Shown: piece by piece, positions 46,423 through 57,570 of the stretch
Layout: each line of letters starts with the position of its first letter
Position numbering within the stretch: position 1 is the stretch's first letter
DNA from: Tanypteryx hageni
Taxonomy: Eukaryota; Arthropoda; Insecta; Odonata; Petaluridae
Direction: 5' to 3'
DNA length: 64,000 bases
Assembly: GCA_028673005.1 (NCBI GenBank)
Contig: CM054112.1
Coordinates: 23,735,624-23,799,623, forward strand
The notes under the pieces: model-generated
Databases searched by the model: none
What the model saw: the letters and a program-made list of their open reading frames with translations, nothing else
What the model was told of the DNA's origin: nothing
Made by a program: the position numbers and the translations under genes

Positions 46423-46639
46423 CACATGAGGGTAAAGGAAAACAACACGAACAAAGAAAACTCGTTCAAAACGCGAAACTCATTTCTTTCGACGATGTGC
46501 GACGGAAAAACAAATTAGAGAAAATGTGCGTAATATGAACCTCTTGAATGACTGCGCTGACCAAGGAGTCTCAACCGAATCGGAGTTCCCTTGGAAACAA
46601 CACTCAACAAAACACTTTTGCGTGGGATCCACGGTTGGT

Positions 46640-46672
46640 GCGGGTGTGTGTGTGTGCGCGCGCGCGCGTGAG
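46640..46672. repeat. (GT)n(GC)n run
   Basis: GTGTGTGTGTGCGCGCGCGCG is an alternating purine-pyrimidine stretch with Z-DNA potential. Confidence 0.9.
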
Positions 46673-46689
46673 TACAGTTCATGCTTTCT

Positions 46690-47563
46690 GGGAAGGAGGG
46701 GAGCGTTGAAAACAAACGCGGAGAGAGAAAGAGAGGGGCGGATAGAGAGAGAAAGAGAGGGGCGGATAGAGAGGAAAGTAATCGAGTGCGTGGAAGAGAG
46801 AACAGCGTGGAGGAGAGAAGAGAGAGAGAGCGAATAGCAAAAGACCCAAACAGAAGAAAGAAACCCTTTTTTAAGAGAAAAAAAGAAGGAAGGTATTGAG
46901 ACAGGAGGGGAGAAGTGAGAAATGGGGTGAGGAGTAAGAGATTTGAAAAAGGATGGGAAAAGCGAAAGAGGATGTAAATGCGCGCGGCATAAGACGGAGC
47001 ATGGAGGGAAAAGAAGGACAGAGGTGGAGCTGAAAAAATAAGGAAAGGGTACTTTTTTATTCTGGAGAGGTTTAGAAGGCGGGGAGAAAGAAATGTAGAG
47101 GAGAAGCCGTAAAAAACAGGCAGCGTTGCCTCTCCCATCCCTCTCTCCCCCGGCTTGCTCATCAAATCCCCTCCCCCATCTTACTCTCCCCTCCCCTCCT
47201 TCTCTCCCTTGCCCTCTGGTTCCCTGACGAAGCGTCCATTTTGCTGCAAAATCGATGAGAAGGTGGAAGGAGGTGATGGGAGAAGTAATGGGAGGAGGAA
47301 AGGGAGAGGGCCTTTCCTTCTATCTCCATCTTTCTCCTTTAGAGAAGAGCGAGTTAAAAATGGGCGACGGCGTATTCTGAAAGAGAAAAAGAAATAAAGG
47401 AGTGAGGTGAGAGAGGGAGAGAGGGGGATGAATGGGTGGAGAGAGGGGAAAAATATGGTGAGAGTCTGGGAGGCATTCGTCTTTCCTCCCTCGGTCACCA
47501 TCAACACCACACCTCGCACCACGTCCACCCTAAGAATGGCCAAAAAGAGCGGGCGAGGTGGAA

Positions 47564-47594
<31 letters not shown>

Positions 47595-47660
47595 CTCTCT
47601 CTCTCTCTCCCTTACGCTCTCCTCTCCGCGGCAGAGCCGAACGGGATAATTTTTTTGTTA
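46690..47660. repeat. Purine tracts, 26-bp repeat and pyrimidine runs
   Basis: GAGAGAAAGAGAGGGGCGGATA occurs twice in tandem with a 26-base period (46718-46770). Purine bias continues to about 46960 and returns at 47255-47310 and 47390-47460. C/T-rich runs are at 47120-47220 and 47560-47625 (CTCTCTCTCT with interruptions). Frames on both strands are compositional. Confidence 0.82.
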
Positions 47661-47699
47661 GCGGGACACAAGAAACGAGGGGATAGGGAGATGGCTGCG

Positions 47700-48300
47700 T
47701 GGGCTACGCTACACTCCTCTCCCTCTCTCTTCATCCTCTCTTTTTTTCGACGAGACCGAAGGAGCAGAGAAGGGCTCCGGTTTTTAGAGAAAGAGAGAGA
47801 AAGGGAGTAAGGAACGGAATGGCCGACCTCTCAGTTTTAAATCCGCATTGAAGTAAGGGGGAATTGGCGAGATGAGGGCAGGGAGTGGGAGGGGGAGGAG
47901 GGGGGGCAAGAGAAACGGCTGGTTTGGGGAGAGGGGGAGATACGGAGGGAGGAGGACCCTTTCCGCTACATCTCCCTCGCCCTCCCTCCCTCTCCTCCTC
48001 CTGCCCAAGGACCGCCATTTTCCTGAGAAAAGACGGGGAGGGGGGAGAAAAAATTAAGGGGGGCGCCCTGGGGCAATTTTAGTTCACTGGAAGGGGGGCA
48101 CCACTCTCTTCTCCATCCTTTTTTCCCTCCTTTCTCTCCCTGGCAGACTTTCTGAAACGGGGAGGAGGGAACGCAACGGACGCTCTCCCTATCTCTCGTT
48201 TTGCCTCCTCCTCCTCCACCCACCCTCCGTCATCCCCACCACCCTCCTTTTCCTCTTTTTCTTCCTTTCCCTTCCCCCTCCTCCCTTGGAAACGCGGAGA
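47700..48300. repeat. Alternating purine and pyrimidine tracts
   Basis: C/T at 47705-47745, A/G at 47755-47965, C/T at 47970-48005, A/G at 48025-48062 and C/T at 48105-48285. Short blocks of opposite bias follow one another. Confidence 0.78.
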
Positions 48301-50159
48301 ATGAAAGAAAGGCCAGCCCTCTAGTCTGCTGCGAAAAGGAGAAGAAATCCCCTTTTTGATGCTGAATGGAAAAAGAGTTTTTAGGATAGAAACCTTTTCC
48401 AACGCGTGGTTTCGCTAGCACGGTATACTTATATATTGCGGCTTTAATTTGTCGACGGATGGGCTTCGAGACCTTGGGGAAAACATTAAGGAAGGGATAG
48501 TTTACCGAGTTAACTACGCTAAGGGTCGCTTGTATCTGTTGTGTTATCGTCGGACGAAAATTCCCTCACGGGCATGATCTTTTTATCGAAAACAAATGTT
48601 TAGGTTTAAAGCTAATTTTTTAATTTCAATTATAAGTCCAGTCAAGTATTTTTTCAAGATTTTAAACAAGTATATTTTTGTCTTTTCTAAGCTACAATGA
48701 TTCAACAACATTTCTTTGCACGACCTATGAAGCTATATTTCTTGGAATACTGCAACAGCATTAAATATTGTTTATTCCAAGGATTCCTCGAAGATACGGT
48801 CAAAAATCTTACAAGCAAGGATACAAGCACAATTCTACTTTTTAATATTTGCATTGATTTAGACGCAAAGAATAAAACCATATCCATTCTTATCAAAAAT
48901 TTCAATCGTTAGCTTTAAATAATTTAATCTGTCGACAAACGTTTCAATAACTCGGACTCAACAACTGGTGACTTCTTTCTAGTAACACTTCGCTTTTTGT
49001 AAATAAAAAAGACTTGTAAATAATTTTATAGAGAATTATCAATCTCGTCTTTTTGCTAAAGACAAATTCGAAAAATAAACCCTAAAGAATAAAAAATTGT
49101 TAAAAGGTACTTATCTTATGTATTTCCAATACGCAATAACAATGTTATGATAACCTTCTTATGGTTATTGGAGATATCTGAAAAAAACCCTTATTTTCTC
49201 AATTTACTATATTTACGTGTTCACTTTTTGAATACGTAGGATTGTTAATTTGATGTTAGATTCGAATTTCTCCGTTGGGTGATATTTCTTCGGAAATTCA
49301 ATTAATTGTACAGGAGTTTTGCTATCTCATTGCGTGGTAATAATTAAATTTAATTGAAGGGTCCAGAATTATTTCGTGGCTCGGATAGAATTTCATTTTA
49401 GCCAATATCATCCAATAGATTATTACAGCTTACTCAATAAGGCCCTCTAGAAATAATGTTAAATTTTGAAGGTTATTTCTTGAAGGAAATTTCCTTATTT
49501 ATTAATTCACTTTTAAATATTAGGCTTATTTGTCTACCGCTATTTTAGTTGTCACTAAAATAATGTAATCACAATAATTCAAACGTAACCGGAATCTTTG
49601 AACATATTGATGATCTTTTAATAAATTTCAGCTTAATGTCTAAGAAATGATTCAACGGTGAGCCCTTGTTCATATTATGCGATCATAGGCAACCGATTTA
49701 CGGATTTGTTAAACATTTAGCACAACAATTTGTCAAAAATGCTATATTAATTGATATGAATCTTAGCAGTAAAAAATTCAAAACTCTGATGTTACATTTA
49801 AGAAAATGTTTGGCCTCTTATTCAGAAACCTATGCTTTTCAATGAAATAAAATGTAATAAAGAGCGCTATTATATCTCTTTTGCATATTTGTCTAATATT
49901 AATAGAACGGATTAAGAAAATCGTTGCTAAATGCATCCCGCGTGCTTCCTTAATCATTTTACAATACGCTTTTTTTACCCCGTGTTGAGTAAAAAAGAAT
50001 TAAAAACTCCCTCGCCAATAGGACGCACACAGGTGCAAATCTAACGTAAAAAAGTGTAAGAAAAAGTGCCTGGGTCCTAGCTATCCCCCCCATAAATTTA
50101 ATATTAGGAGCTATTAACCGCCCACTTGCTCCCTTAATCTCTCTTACAAGACCCATTCT
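48301..50159. other. Mostly AT-rich spacer
   Basis: A 71-codon plus-strand frame at 48697-48912 and a minus-strand frame at 49959-50168 are unrecognised and lack splice or start context. Nothing else is seen. Confidence 0.5.
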
Positions 50160-51030
50160 ACCCTCCACGCTCCTCCTCTCCCCCTCATCCTAACTCTCAC
50201 TTCTCCTCCCCACACACGCCAGAAACCCTCCCCCTCTCTCTCACACACACTCTTTTTCCCCCTCACACTTCCATATATCTCTCCCCACGGACTCTTTTTT
50301 CCTCTCTCTTTATAAACGCGCCTCCGAATAAAAAAGAGAGAGAAAGAAAAAAAGAAAGTCTGATGAGAGGAAAGGGCACGTGGCTAATGAGAATGAAAAA
50401 AGGGCTCAACAAGGATAGGGAACGAGAGTAACACTTCCCCAGAGAGGGTCGGCAGGAAAAAAAGAAGAAAGCGGAGCGAAAAAGCAACGGGGGAAAAGAG
50501 AGAGAAAAAAATGACTGCCGAAAAAACGCGCATAGAAAAAAAAGGAAGGAAAAAACGGTACAAAAAAATGACATGAATAAAAAAGGCGTGTGGCGGGCAA
50601 AGTTACGGGGATAAGGGTGTGAGAGTCTGAGGATTTGAAAGGGAAGGGCGCGAGGCGGACAGGGAGGGAGAGAGTCAGTCCCTTGAGGCTTTAAAAGCAA
50701 CGGTGAGGGAGAGACGGCGCAGGTAGGGGACTCCCTCATTGTGGAGCAGAGGGTAAAAGGGATGAAGAGGACCGCGTGAGGTGAGTCCTCTCTCACTCTC
50801 TCTCTCTCTCTTAAAACCCCTCCGAATGACAAGAGGCGACACGGAGAATGAGAGGGACGGGAGATTAAAAAAGGTGCCGAAAAAATGAGAATGAAAAAAA
50901 CTCCAGGGGTGCGAATGGAGGAACGACGGTCACTCCTCAACACACACACACGAGTATACGCGCGTGTGCAAACACGCGCCGACACCGTTTTATAAATAAA
51001 AAAAGCCCCGCGTACCCCCACGAGCCACCT
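50160..51030. repeat. Pyrimidine block followed by purine-biased block
   Basis: C/T-rich at 50160-50310 (including CTCTCTCTCACACACAC). A/G-rich with A runs from 50325 to 50900, then a CA/GCGC alternating patch at 50938-50980. The 252-codon minus-strand Phe/Ser/Leu frame is compositional. Confidence 0.75.
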
Positions 51031-51299
51031 GAGGGAGCCAACGATCCGTCAGGATTTTTTCTTTCTTTTTTGCTGAAGTACGACCTGTTCTCTACCTTTC
51101 AACACACATGTGCAAATAAGAAGGAAAAAATGGGAAAAACCACTCCTGGAAATTTATAAGGCGGAAACGTTTAATGAAAAAAGTCCGACCGTTTCGAGGG
51201 AGAGAGAATGTGCGAAAAATAATGAAACCGCAAAAAAGGGGCTTCAGATAAAGGGATGCGTGGATTTTTTTTTCGTTTCATAAATGGAAATGAGATATA

Positions 51300-52070
51300 A
51301 AAAAATGAATGATTGAGAGACGGAGGAATAGAGTGGAGGGTTAGAGCAGAGGTGTGGATTTAAGTGAGCTTATGTGAGGGAGGCGTGAGGAGAACGAAAG
51401 GAGGGTGGGGGAGAGAGGGAGGGAATGGGGAGGAGGATGGGGGAGAGAGAGCGAAGGGGGAGGAGGATGGGGGAAAGAGAGCGAAGGGGGAGGAGTATAG
51501 GGAGAGAGGGAGGGAATGGAGGAGGTGTGTGGGGGGAGAGGGAGGGAAGGAGTAGGAGGATGGGGGAGAGGGAGGGAATGGGGGAGGAGCGTGTGGGGGG
51601 AGAGAAAGGAAAGGGGGAGGAGGATGGGGAGAGAGGAAGGGTGAAGAGGAAGCGCCTCAGTTGTGTTTTGGGTGCGAAATGGGTGTAGCGATCGGTGGAA
51701 GGAGGAGGGTGGATCAAATGAATGATAACTCATTATTTAAAGCGATGTAACAGATTCAAAAGGAAATGGAACATAAAGGGAAATAAAATGAAAGGGAGAG
51801 GAAAGGAGAAGTAAAAGACGGTGAAGTGAAAAGAGGCCGAGACTGACGAAAAAATAAATGAATAAATACAAATAGTGAATAATAATATCACCAAATCATA
51901 GTATAAAGAGAGAAACTAGATAATAGGGGAGATAAAAAAAGAAAAAATTAGGAAAGTAATAGAATATGAGGGAAGAATAAATAAAGAGAGGTAGAGAGAT
52001 ATAAAGAGAAAAGGAGAGGGAAGAGGGAGAATAGAGAGAAGGTGAAGAAAAATACCTAAATTGAGAAATA
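51300..52070. repeat. Purine tract with ~31-bp minisatellite
   Basis: At 51415-51640 about seven units of 29-34 bases built on GGATGGGGGAGAGAG...AAGGGGGAGG are in tandem. The flanks remain purine-rich to 52070. Frames of 115-130 codons on the minus strand are translations of this repeat. Confidence 0.9.
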
Positions 52071-52104
52071 AAAGAGAATTCCGACAAAACCTTCGTGATG
52101 GAAT

Positions 52105-52230
52105 TTCAATCTCCCTCCCTTTCTGCTGTCCCCTTTCCCTATTCCTCTTTCGTCCAGATTCTTTCTCTCTATCTCTTTCGATTTCACACATACGCGCGCC
52201 AGCCTTCTTTCTCTCTCCATTTTACCCGGG
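52105..52230. repeat. Pyrimidine tract
   Basis: C/T-rich on the plus strand immediately after the purine block. Confidence 0.75.
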
Positions 52231-52253
52231 GGAGGAAAGCTTCAAAGAGGCAG

Positions 52254-52400
52254 GTAAACTTTTATTCGGTTCGACTGCTGTATGCTTCGGAAATGCCGTA
52301 TGTATGCATAAATGTTAAAAGTTACCTCTTTTTAGTTGATCAAATAGGCGTGATTGGAAAGTTCCCGGATTGTCATTGACACGAGCGCGTATTTCCTTAA
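52254..52400. repeat. 147-bp direct repeat, copy 1
   Basis: Identical to 54118-54264 except for one base (TTAAAAG here, TTAAACG there). It carries exon-like signals in both directions. On the plus strand CCTCTTTTTAG (about 52326-52335) is acceptor-like. On the minus strand about 25 open codons (EIRARVNDNPGTFQSRLFDQ in part) end at a GAG/GTAACT donor-like site. Neither reading is recognised as a known protein. Confidence 0.97.
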
Positions 52401-53326
52401 GTTTTTAATAACTGAATTTTTATGATTAAACCAAATTAGCATTATGCATATCGGTCACGAGAATATTGTTCTACCACACTGAAACTTAGTATATATTTCA
52501 TCTCAAATATCATAAGCTGGTATTTCAAAATCTAGATATTTTTTATTTCTTATAATTCTTCCAATCGCTTGTTTGACAAATATGTTATATCGCGAATATA
52601 GATAGTAAATTATGCTGTACCTCCTGAAATTGTATAGGCAATGAAAACTAGAATAAGTATAATTTATTTCTTCTTCTTTCGAACCTCGTTTAACAGAATC
52701 CGAGAAAATCTCAGCAAGACATATCCATGACCTTATCTCTATAGAGAGGCTCGTAGAATATCCCACCATTAGGTAGGAAAATGTAATCACAAAAATCTAA
52801 AAAGGTCTAAGAAACACGTGTTCTCAAAACTACCATAGGACCTTGCGGTTAACTGATTGTTCAGAGTAGAAGCGTGAGCATTTCAAAAACACGCATATTT
52901 GAGTGTAAGGAAATACCCCTCTTTCAGTCTCACTGTTAATGGAAGACCAGAAAAGTAACGGAATCGTATGCAGCAAATAATATTGCAAAAAAGTAAACAG
53001 AAACGACTTTAGTATTATAATTCAGAATAGTTTTTAGACGTATACTTCTCCATCTTGTTGGAAAATCGACGCTTATCGACGACTATTCATTTTCGTCGAT
53101 TTTGAAATTTAACAATACTGACTTTTTTCGTTTTAAATCGAATCCTACCAAGCCTAACGCTCGCATGACACATATTCCAGGAAGAGTGCTTAGCTATTGC
53201 TGTGATTTTTAATATGGACCAGTTAAGTAATCCGAACTAGGATAAGCTATTTGAAGAGCGATTACATATTATATTCCCGATTTTTTTAATTTATGGTTAA
53301 AAAGTCAACTAAGACATTAAAAAAGT
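52401..53326. other. AT-rich spacer
   Basis: No supported gene. The minus-strand frame at 52503-52790 is AT-driven. Confidence 0.5.
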
Positions 53327-53560
53327 CTATAATAATATATAAAAAATCAAATAGTTTTTTTCAAGCTTATAGATTTCAAAATTTGCTCTTTTTGTTTCTC
53401 TGCAAACATCAGAAGGGTATTCTGTTTCCTTCCATAGATTTCGTAACATATCATGCTGAATTCTTTCCACAGCCTCACATATCCTTTCCTTCAAATCATC
53501 CAAAGTCGTTATTAACCTATTTTGTAGTAAAAATGAAAATTCTATGCGTTTTTTTACCAA
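53327..53560 (-). pseudogene. Tc1/mariner-type transposase, C-terminal fragment
   Basis: The minus-strand peptide contains LDDLKERICEAVERIQHDML then LWKETEYPSDVCRETKRANFEI. It matches the pattern of the conserved tail of insect Tc1/mariner-superfamily (DDE_3-type) transposases: a D-L-K-x-R-I helix, D-M-L-R-x-x-W-x-E-x-E-Y-R-L-D-V-C-R and a G-A-H-I-E-like end. The catalytic domain is not found upstream: sequence above 53560 does not continue the family pattern. This is a 5'-truncated, decayed copy. Confidence 0.72.
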
Positions 53561-53751
53561 TCGCCAAACATCGTGGAACTCGCTAGGGATTACGCATAGA
53601 ACATGCTACGATAAACTCGGTGTATAATTTTTTACTATATAATAATGATACGATCAGGAAGGTTATTAATAATACACCAAAATATTACTGACCTAAACAA
53701 CGAAGAACACAAGGCTGCAAAATACCATAGGGTCGTTTCTGGCTTCGCGGC

Positions 53752-53765
53752 GTTCCCATGGTAAC
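53752..53765. promoter_or_regulatory. X-box-like (RFX) palindrome
   Basis: GTTCCCATGGTAAC fits the GTTNCC-N2-GGNAAC inverted repeat bound by RFX factors. A similar GTTCCCTTGGAAAC is at 46585-46598. No gene start is identified nearby, so function is uncertain. Confidence 0.3.
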
Positions 53766-53789
53766 CGCGATCAGAGAGGATTTGCTCCC

Positions 53790-53909
53790 AAAGCGCTTGC
53801 GAGTGCACGCGTACATATATATTTTTTATAAACGTATTCATCCGTGCCTTTTGTGAAGGGGAGGCTCGTGGGATTGCCACTCATAGGCCTCGCCTCTCCC
53901 TTCCTGCAC
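53790..53909 (-). other. Possible exon start
   Basis: On the minus strand CCCTTTGTTGTCCTCGTGCAG ends near 53910, which is among the best acceptor-like sequences in the window. Two frames are open after it; one stops at about 53838 and the other at about 53773. No donor or recognised product. Confidence 0.2.
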
Positions 53910-54117
53910 GAGGACAACAAAGGGACTGGTTAGCAGGACGGTGTGGAAGGAGAGGAAAGGAAAGGGGATAAATGTTAATTCATATGCATCGGTATGGAAC
54001 CACCACGCCACGTCGCATAAAACTCGAGCCATCAACGCGGCGAAAAGGGAACGAAAAAAGTTTGGACAGCCCCATGCGGCGAAGTAGGCTTAAAAATTTT
54101 AAGGGAAGAACGGCTTT

Positions 54118-54264
54118 GTAAACTTTTATTCGGTTCGACTGCTGTATGCTTCGGAAATGCCGTATGTATGCATAAATGTTAAACGTTACCTCTTTTTAGT
54201 TGATCAAATAGGCGTGATTGGAAAGTTCCCGGATTGTCATTGACACGAGCGCGTATTTCCTTAA
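54118..54264. repeat. 147-bp direct repeat, copy 2
   Basis: 146 of 147 bases match 52254-52400. Flanking sequences on both sides are unrelated between copies. No terminal inverted repeats, poly(A) tail or flanking target duplications are visible. Confidence 0.97.
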
Positions 54265-54542
54265 TGAACGTTTGCGGATTGGATAAACACATTTACGCTG
54301 TCTATGATAGCATGCATAATTGCCGTCTATAGAGCAATTTTATCGGCGAAAATATATTATCATATTCCTGACTACGTTTTAAATGTCTAAAGCGCATTGT
54401 TATTACCAAAGATGTTTGCCTTTCAAACGGTTGTGTTTAATGGCGTATACGACAGTATCAGCAGACTTGACGAAACTCCGAAGCCACGCTTACTTAATCT
54501 CGAATTTTCGGGTCTTTCTTGGCGCGCTCGCTGTGTTTGCAG

Positions 54543-54782
54543 TGGGAATTCGCGGTCGCTGGGCCTCGTGTAGAGGGAAAGTGGTGTGAACGTGTCACTA
54601 GGCTACGCTCCGACCGCGGGATTCCTACCGAGCTTACTTCCCCCCGCCAAAGTTCAAGGTCGACGGATCTTAACGTCCTCTATGTTCACTTTCTCAAACC
54701 CCGTAGAGTGTTGGACGCCTTTAAGTTTGAGGGAACGTCGGGGAACTTAAAGCGAGAGAGGCGACAAAGGGACATAACATAA
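54543..54782 (+). CDS. Candidate terminal exon, product unrecognised
   Basis: A CTGTGTTTGCAG acceptor (to 54542) is followed directly, in phase 0, by 79 open codons ending in TAA at 54780-54782. AATAAA occurs at 54889-54894, about 107 bases beyond the stop. The peptide starts WEFAVAGPRVEGKWCERVTR and ends KRERRQRDIT. It is arginine-rich, balanced and not repeat-derived. The acceptor, stop and poly(A) signal are in a consistent order, but no upstream exon was identified and the product is not recognised. Chance remains possible in this GC-richer patch. Confidence 0.35.
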   Translation, partial: WEFAVAGPRVEGKWCERVTRLRSDRGIPTELTSPRQSSRSTDLNVLYVHFLKPRRVLDAFKFEGTSGNLKRERRQRDIT

Positions 54783-54899
54783 TTCTCGGACGCGAAATGT
54801 AAAACGTTTATAAGTAAATGTGGAACTTGTTGAGTTTTTTCATGATCGATTCGTGCGAATAATTTGATAGCGTAACCAAAGCTTAAGTAATAAAATAAA

Positions 54900-56639
54900 T
54901 TTTCGTTTAAAACTTTTATTATCTCTACCTCAGAAATAAAATTATATGAATTGACGAATTTGGCCATAACTTCTTAGAATTTTACAATTAAAAGAAACGC
55001 TAAACATTGACTTTGTCGAAATTTTGTTAATAATTATCTTTACTTTATTAAGTTATGTATATTTCGTTTAAACAGTATTTCCTTATTGTTTAGAATGGTT
55101 TGTTCATTTATAAATATCGCTGGTATTTAAAGTACCCATTCCCTTGGAATGGCAACTTCCGACATCCAAATTCATTCAGTATGTCAAATAAAACATGAGC
55201 TCAAATCGAGGTGTAAAAACATTAACAACACATGCACTTGTATTTCAGGCAAACTTGAATCAAAATTTTCAAAAGGTTGAATAATCCAAGTTAAATATTA
55301 TCTAGGTTCTATTCTAATGCCATTTTGCCAGCTAAAATTTTATTATATCCAAGATTATATCCTATCAATATGCAAGCCTTCTCTCTAATAACCACTTGCA
55401 AAATTAAAATTGTAACAAGATAGAATACTTTATAAATTTTAAGCAACGTACTTATGTATTAGTTTATTTGTTCAGATACAGATTGCACGCTAAATAAAAG
55501 GTGATATTCATAATTCTAAGAAGAAAAACAATATCACGGCGAAAAAAGTCATTGAAACTAATAAAAGGCTTGGGACGTACCACCAAAAGACGGTTCGCGC
55601 CTTCGGTGACCGGTGTTAATCCCTTCAGTTCCGAATGTGTGGTAGTACTACGTTTAACTGGTGGTTAGCGATCGTGTTGACGAGACAAAGGAGACGCAAA
55701 TCTGTGGCTGGCGGAAAGAGTGAAAGACGAGCACGCAAGCACCGTCGGCAAAGCAGTGTGTTTGTGCGTGCGTATGTTTGTGTGTGTGGGAGGCACGCCG
55801 TTTAGCAGTGGGTCATCACGCCGCCACCGTCGCTAGGGCCTTGAGATAATCCACCCTCTGGGATCCTATCCCACTCCTCCCCATCCTCTCTCACTTTATC
55901 TCCCTCTGCTCCCTTCCCATATCCGTTCCCAACACCTAAATCTCCTTTCTCTCACGTGGGACGTCGGCCCAAAGTTTATTCTTTCGAACTCTGCGCGTGA
56001 TCCAAACGGACACACAGACCGCTTTTAAAAGTAAAAAAAGTCTCAATGTGGTATCACTTGACAAAAGCGTATTTCATCAGAAGTTTTTAATTGACTACAG
56101 AAGAAACAAAGATTTCTTTTTTAGTGTAGTGCCATTCATTTAATATAATTTAGTCGTTTTATTAAAGCGGCCCGAAATTCCACCTGTTTCTCACCCGTCC
56201 TATAAGAATAAATCATACATTGCACGACACGTGTCGAGGATACGTACCATACTAGGAGGGAAAAATTCAATTCACTTTCTATGATTACCCAACTAGTAAT
56301 TTCCCCCGATTCTAATCAATTTGTCTTTTCTTAAATAAAACAAATTCATGTTTTCTGTCATCATATTGGTTAACTTACAAACGCTTCAAGAACAGATAAT
56401 TCCCCAAATTATTTCTCCATTAAGAATTACTGAAGTGATTGCATATCTTCTTGAATAAATTACTTCATATTTATGACTGCTTTGTTTTCATATTTCTAAA
56501 AAAACAGTATTTTGTGCAAACTTTGCTCAACGGAAATTTAAAATTATTTTGAAACCCAATTCATCATCTACCAAAGAATCCGATCTGAGAGATAAAGGCA
56601 ACTAAAATCATATTCGGCTAATAATTCCCTTAATGAAAT
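54900..56639. other. AT-rich spacer with a GC-richer patch
   Basis: 55560-55960 is GC-richer with GT-alternating sequence (55757-55795) and pyrimidine runs. The rest is AT-rich. The block 55194-55247 has a diverged partner at 61765-61816, listed separately. Confidence 0.45.
55194..55247. repeat. Dispersed repeat, copy A
   Basis: CATGAGCTCAAATCGAGGTG and the following ~35 bases align without large gaps to 61765-61816, with roughly 80% identity. Family unknown. Confidence 0.6.
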
Positions 56640-57090
56640 CCATTCATGGAGAAGGGACACAATTCAACTAGAAAGAGTACAGCGCAGAGCAGCCAGATTT
56701 GTAAAACAAAAGTACGAACATAAGGAAAGCATCACCTCTTTATTGAGCGATTTGAACTGGGTATCACTGGAGGACCGTAGATTGGACTCAAGGTTGAATC
56801 TTCTGGAGAAATATAGGTCGGAATGTCTAAAAGAGGAGGTAGTGGGAATAATTGTGGCACCAACGTATATAGGTAGAAATGATCGAGACGATAAAATACG
56901 TGAGATCGATTGTAGGACGGAGCGTTATCTAGGCTCGTTCTTTCCGAGGACAATACGAGATCACAATAGAAAATTTCGAATTGCGTTAGACAATCTTTAG
57001 GTAGGCTTTGGTGCATTGCACCCCCTGCCACCCACCAACTTGGTGAATTGCAGGGTAACTTGTAGATGTAGGTTAGACGGCGGGTAATAA
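56640..57090 (+). mobile_element. Non-LTR retrotransposon 3' end, 5'-truncated
   Basis: It holds the last part of ORF2 and a 3' UTR (57001 to about 57085) with the pattern GGTGCATTGCACCCC, CTTGGTGAATTGCAGGG and TAGATGTAG. A 5'-truncated copy ending in a short tail repeat is what target-primed reverse transcription leaves. It belongs to the jockey/CR1-like group by the form of its C-terminal protein motifs. The exact clade cannot be settled without the reverse transcriptase domain, which is missing. Confidence 0.82.
56647..57000 (+). pseudogene. LINE ORF2 C-terminus
   Basis: The frame reads WRRDTIQLERVQRRAARFV, then LLSDLNWVSLEDRRLDSRL, and ends SFFPRTIRDHN...ALDNL before a TAG stop at 56998-57000. 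The sequence VQRRAARF...L.WxSLxxRR...L and the near-terminal SFFPRTIRDWN-type motif are the standard tail of insect jockey/CR1-like reverse transcriptases. Endonuclease and reverse transcriptase domains are absent. It is open throughout, so it decayed less than the DNA transposons here. Confidence 0.85.
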
Positions 57091-57570
57091 CGTTGGAATA
57101 CGACGGGCAGGAAAAGAAACAGAACCGAGTTCTGCAAAACACTTTTCATGCCATCTCGAACAGTAACCCTGTCCTTCTCCACTTCCCGTGCCAACGGCCA
57201 CTGCCGCTTGCCTAACACCATCGTCCTCTCCTCCTTTCTCACACGCTCCGCATCGTCCTTAAAGCTCAGGAGTCCCTCAGTGAATAAGATCCCTTCCTCG
57301 CTTCCCGTCACTCCGATCCCTTTTACTAACACATTCCCGTCCCAACCCTTTTAGCGAATAACATTTTTTTCTCAACGTCTTGTACGACTAACCCACCTGC
57401 ATTAACGGTATCACTCACAAGCCCCTTCGCGAGGAAAAAAGAACTCGATTGTGCCCTTGTCCCTAACTCTTTCCCACTGTTTTTATGGTGTTCCTTTACC
57501 CTTAACCTGAAGCTACGCTTCTTTCCTTTCGTTCCAAAAGGATTACGCTGCACAACACCTCCAGCGTTGT
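57091..57570 (-). pseudogene. Degenerate open region of unknown origin
   Basis: Two overlapping minus-strand frames, about 57568-57326 and 57350-57091, are out of register by one frameshift. Together they give about 155 balanced codons. Related segments seem to recur: VTDNAGGVVQ, VSDTVNAGGLVVQ, and less clearly VKGIGVTGSEEGILF. This suggests an internally repetitive protein. It abuts the 3' end of the LINE. No family is recognised; it may be a gene relic or a chance run. Confidence 0.25.

Noticed and set aside
50263..51021. 252-codon minus-strand frame resembling a membrane protein
   Set aside because: The Phe/Leu/Ser richness reflects A/G-rich plus-strand DNA, not a patterned membrane protein.
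2911..56173. Shared 15-mer TTATTAAAGCGGCCC at about 2911 and 56159
   Set aside because: A match of this length is expected by chance in a 64-kb self-comparison, and flanks do not align.
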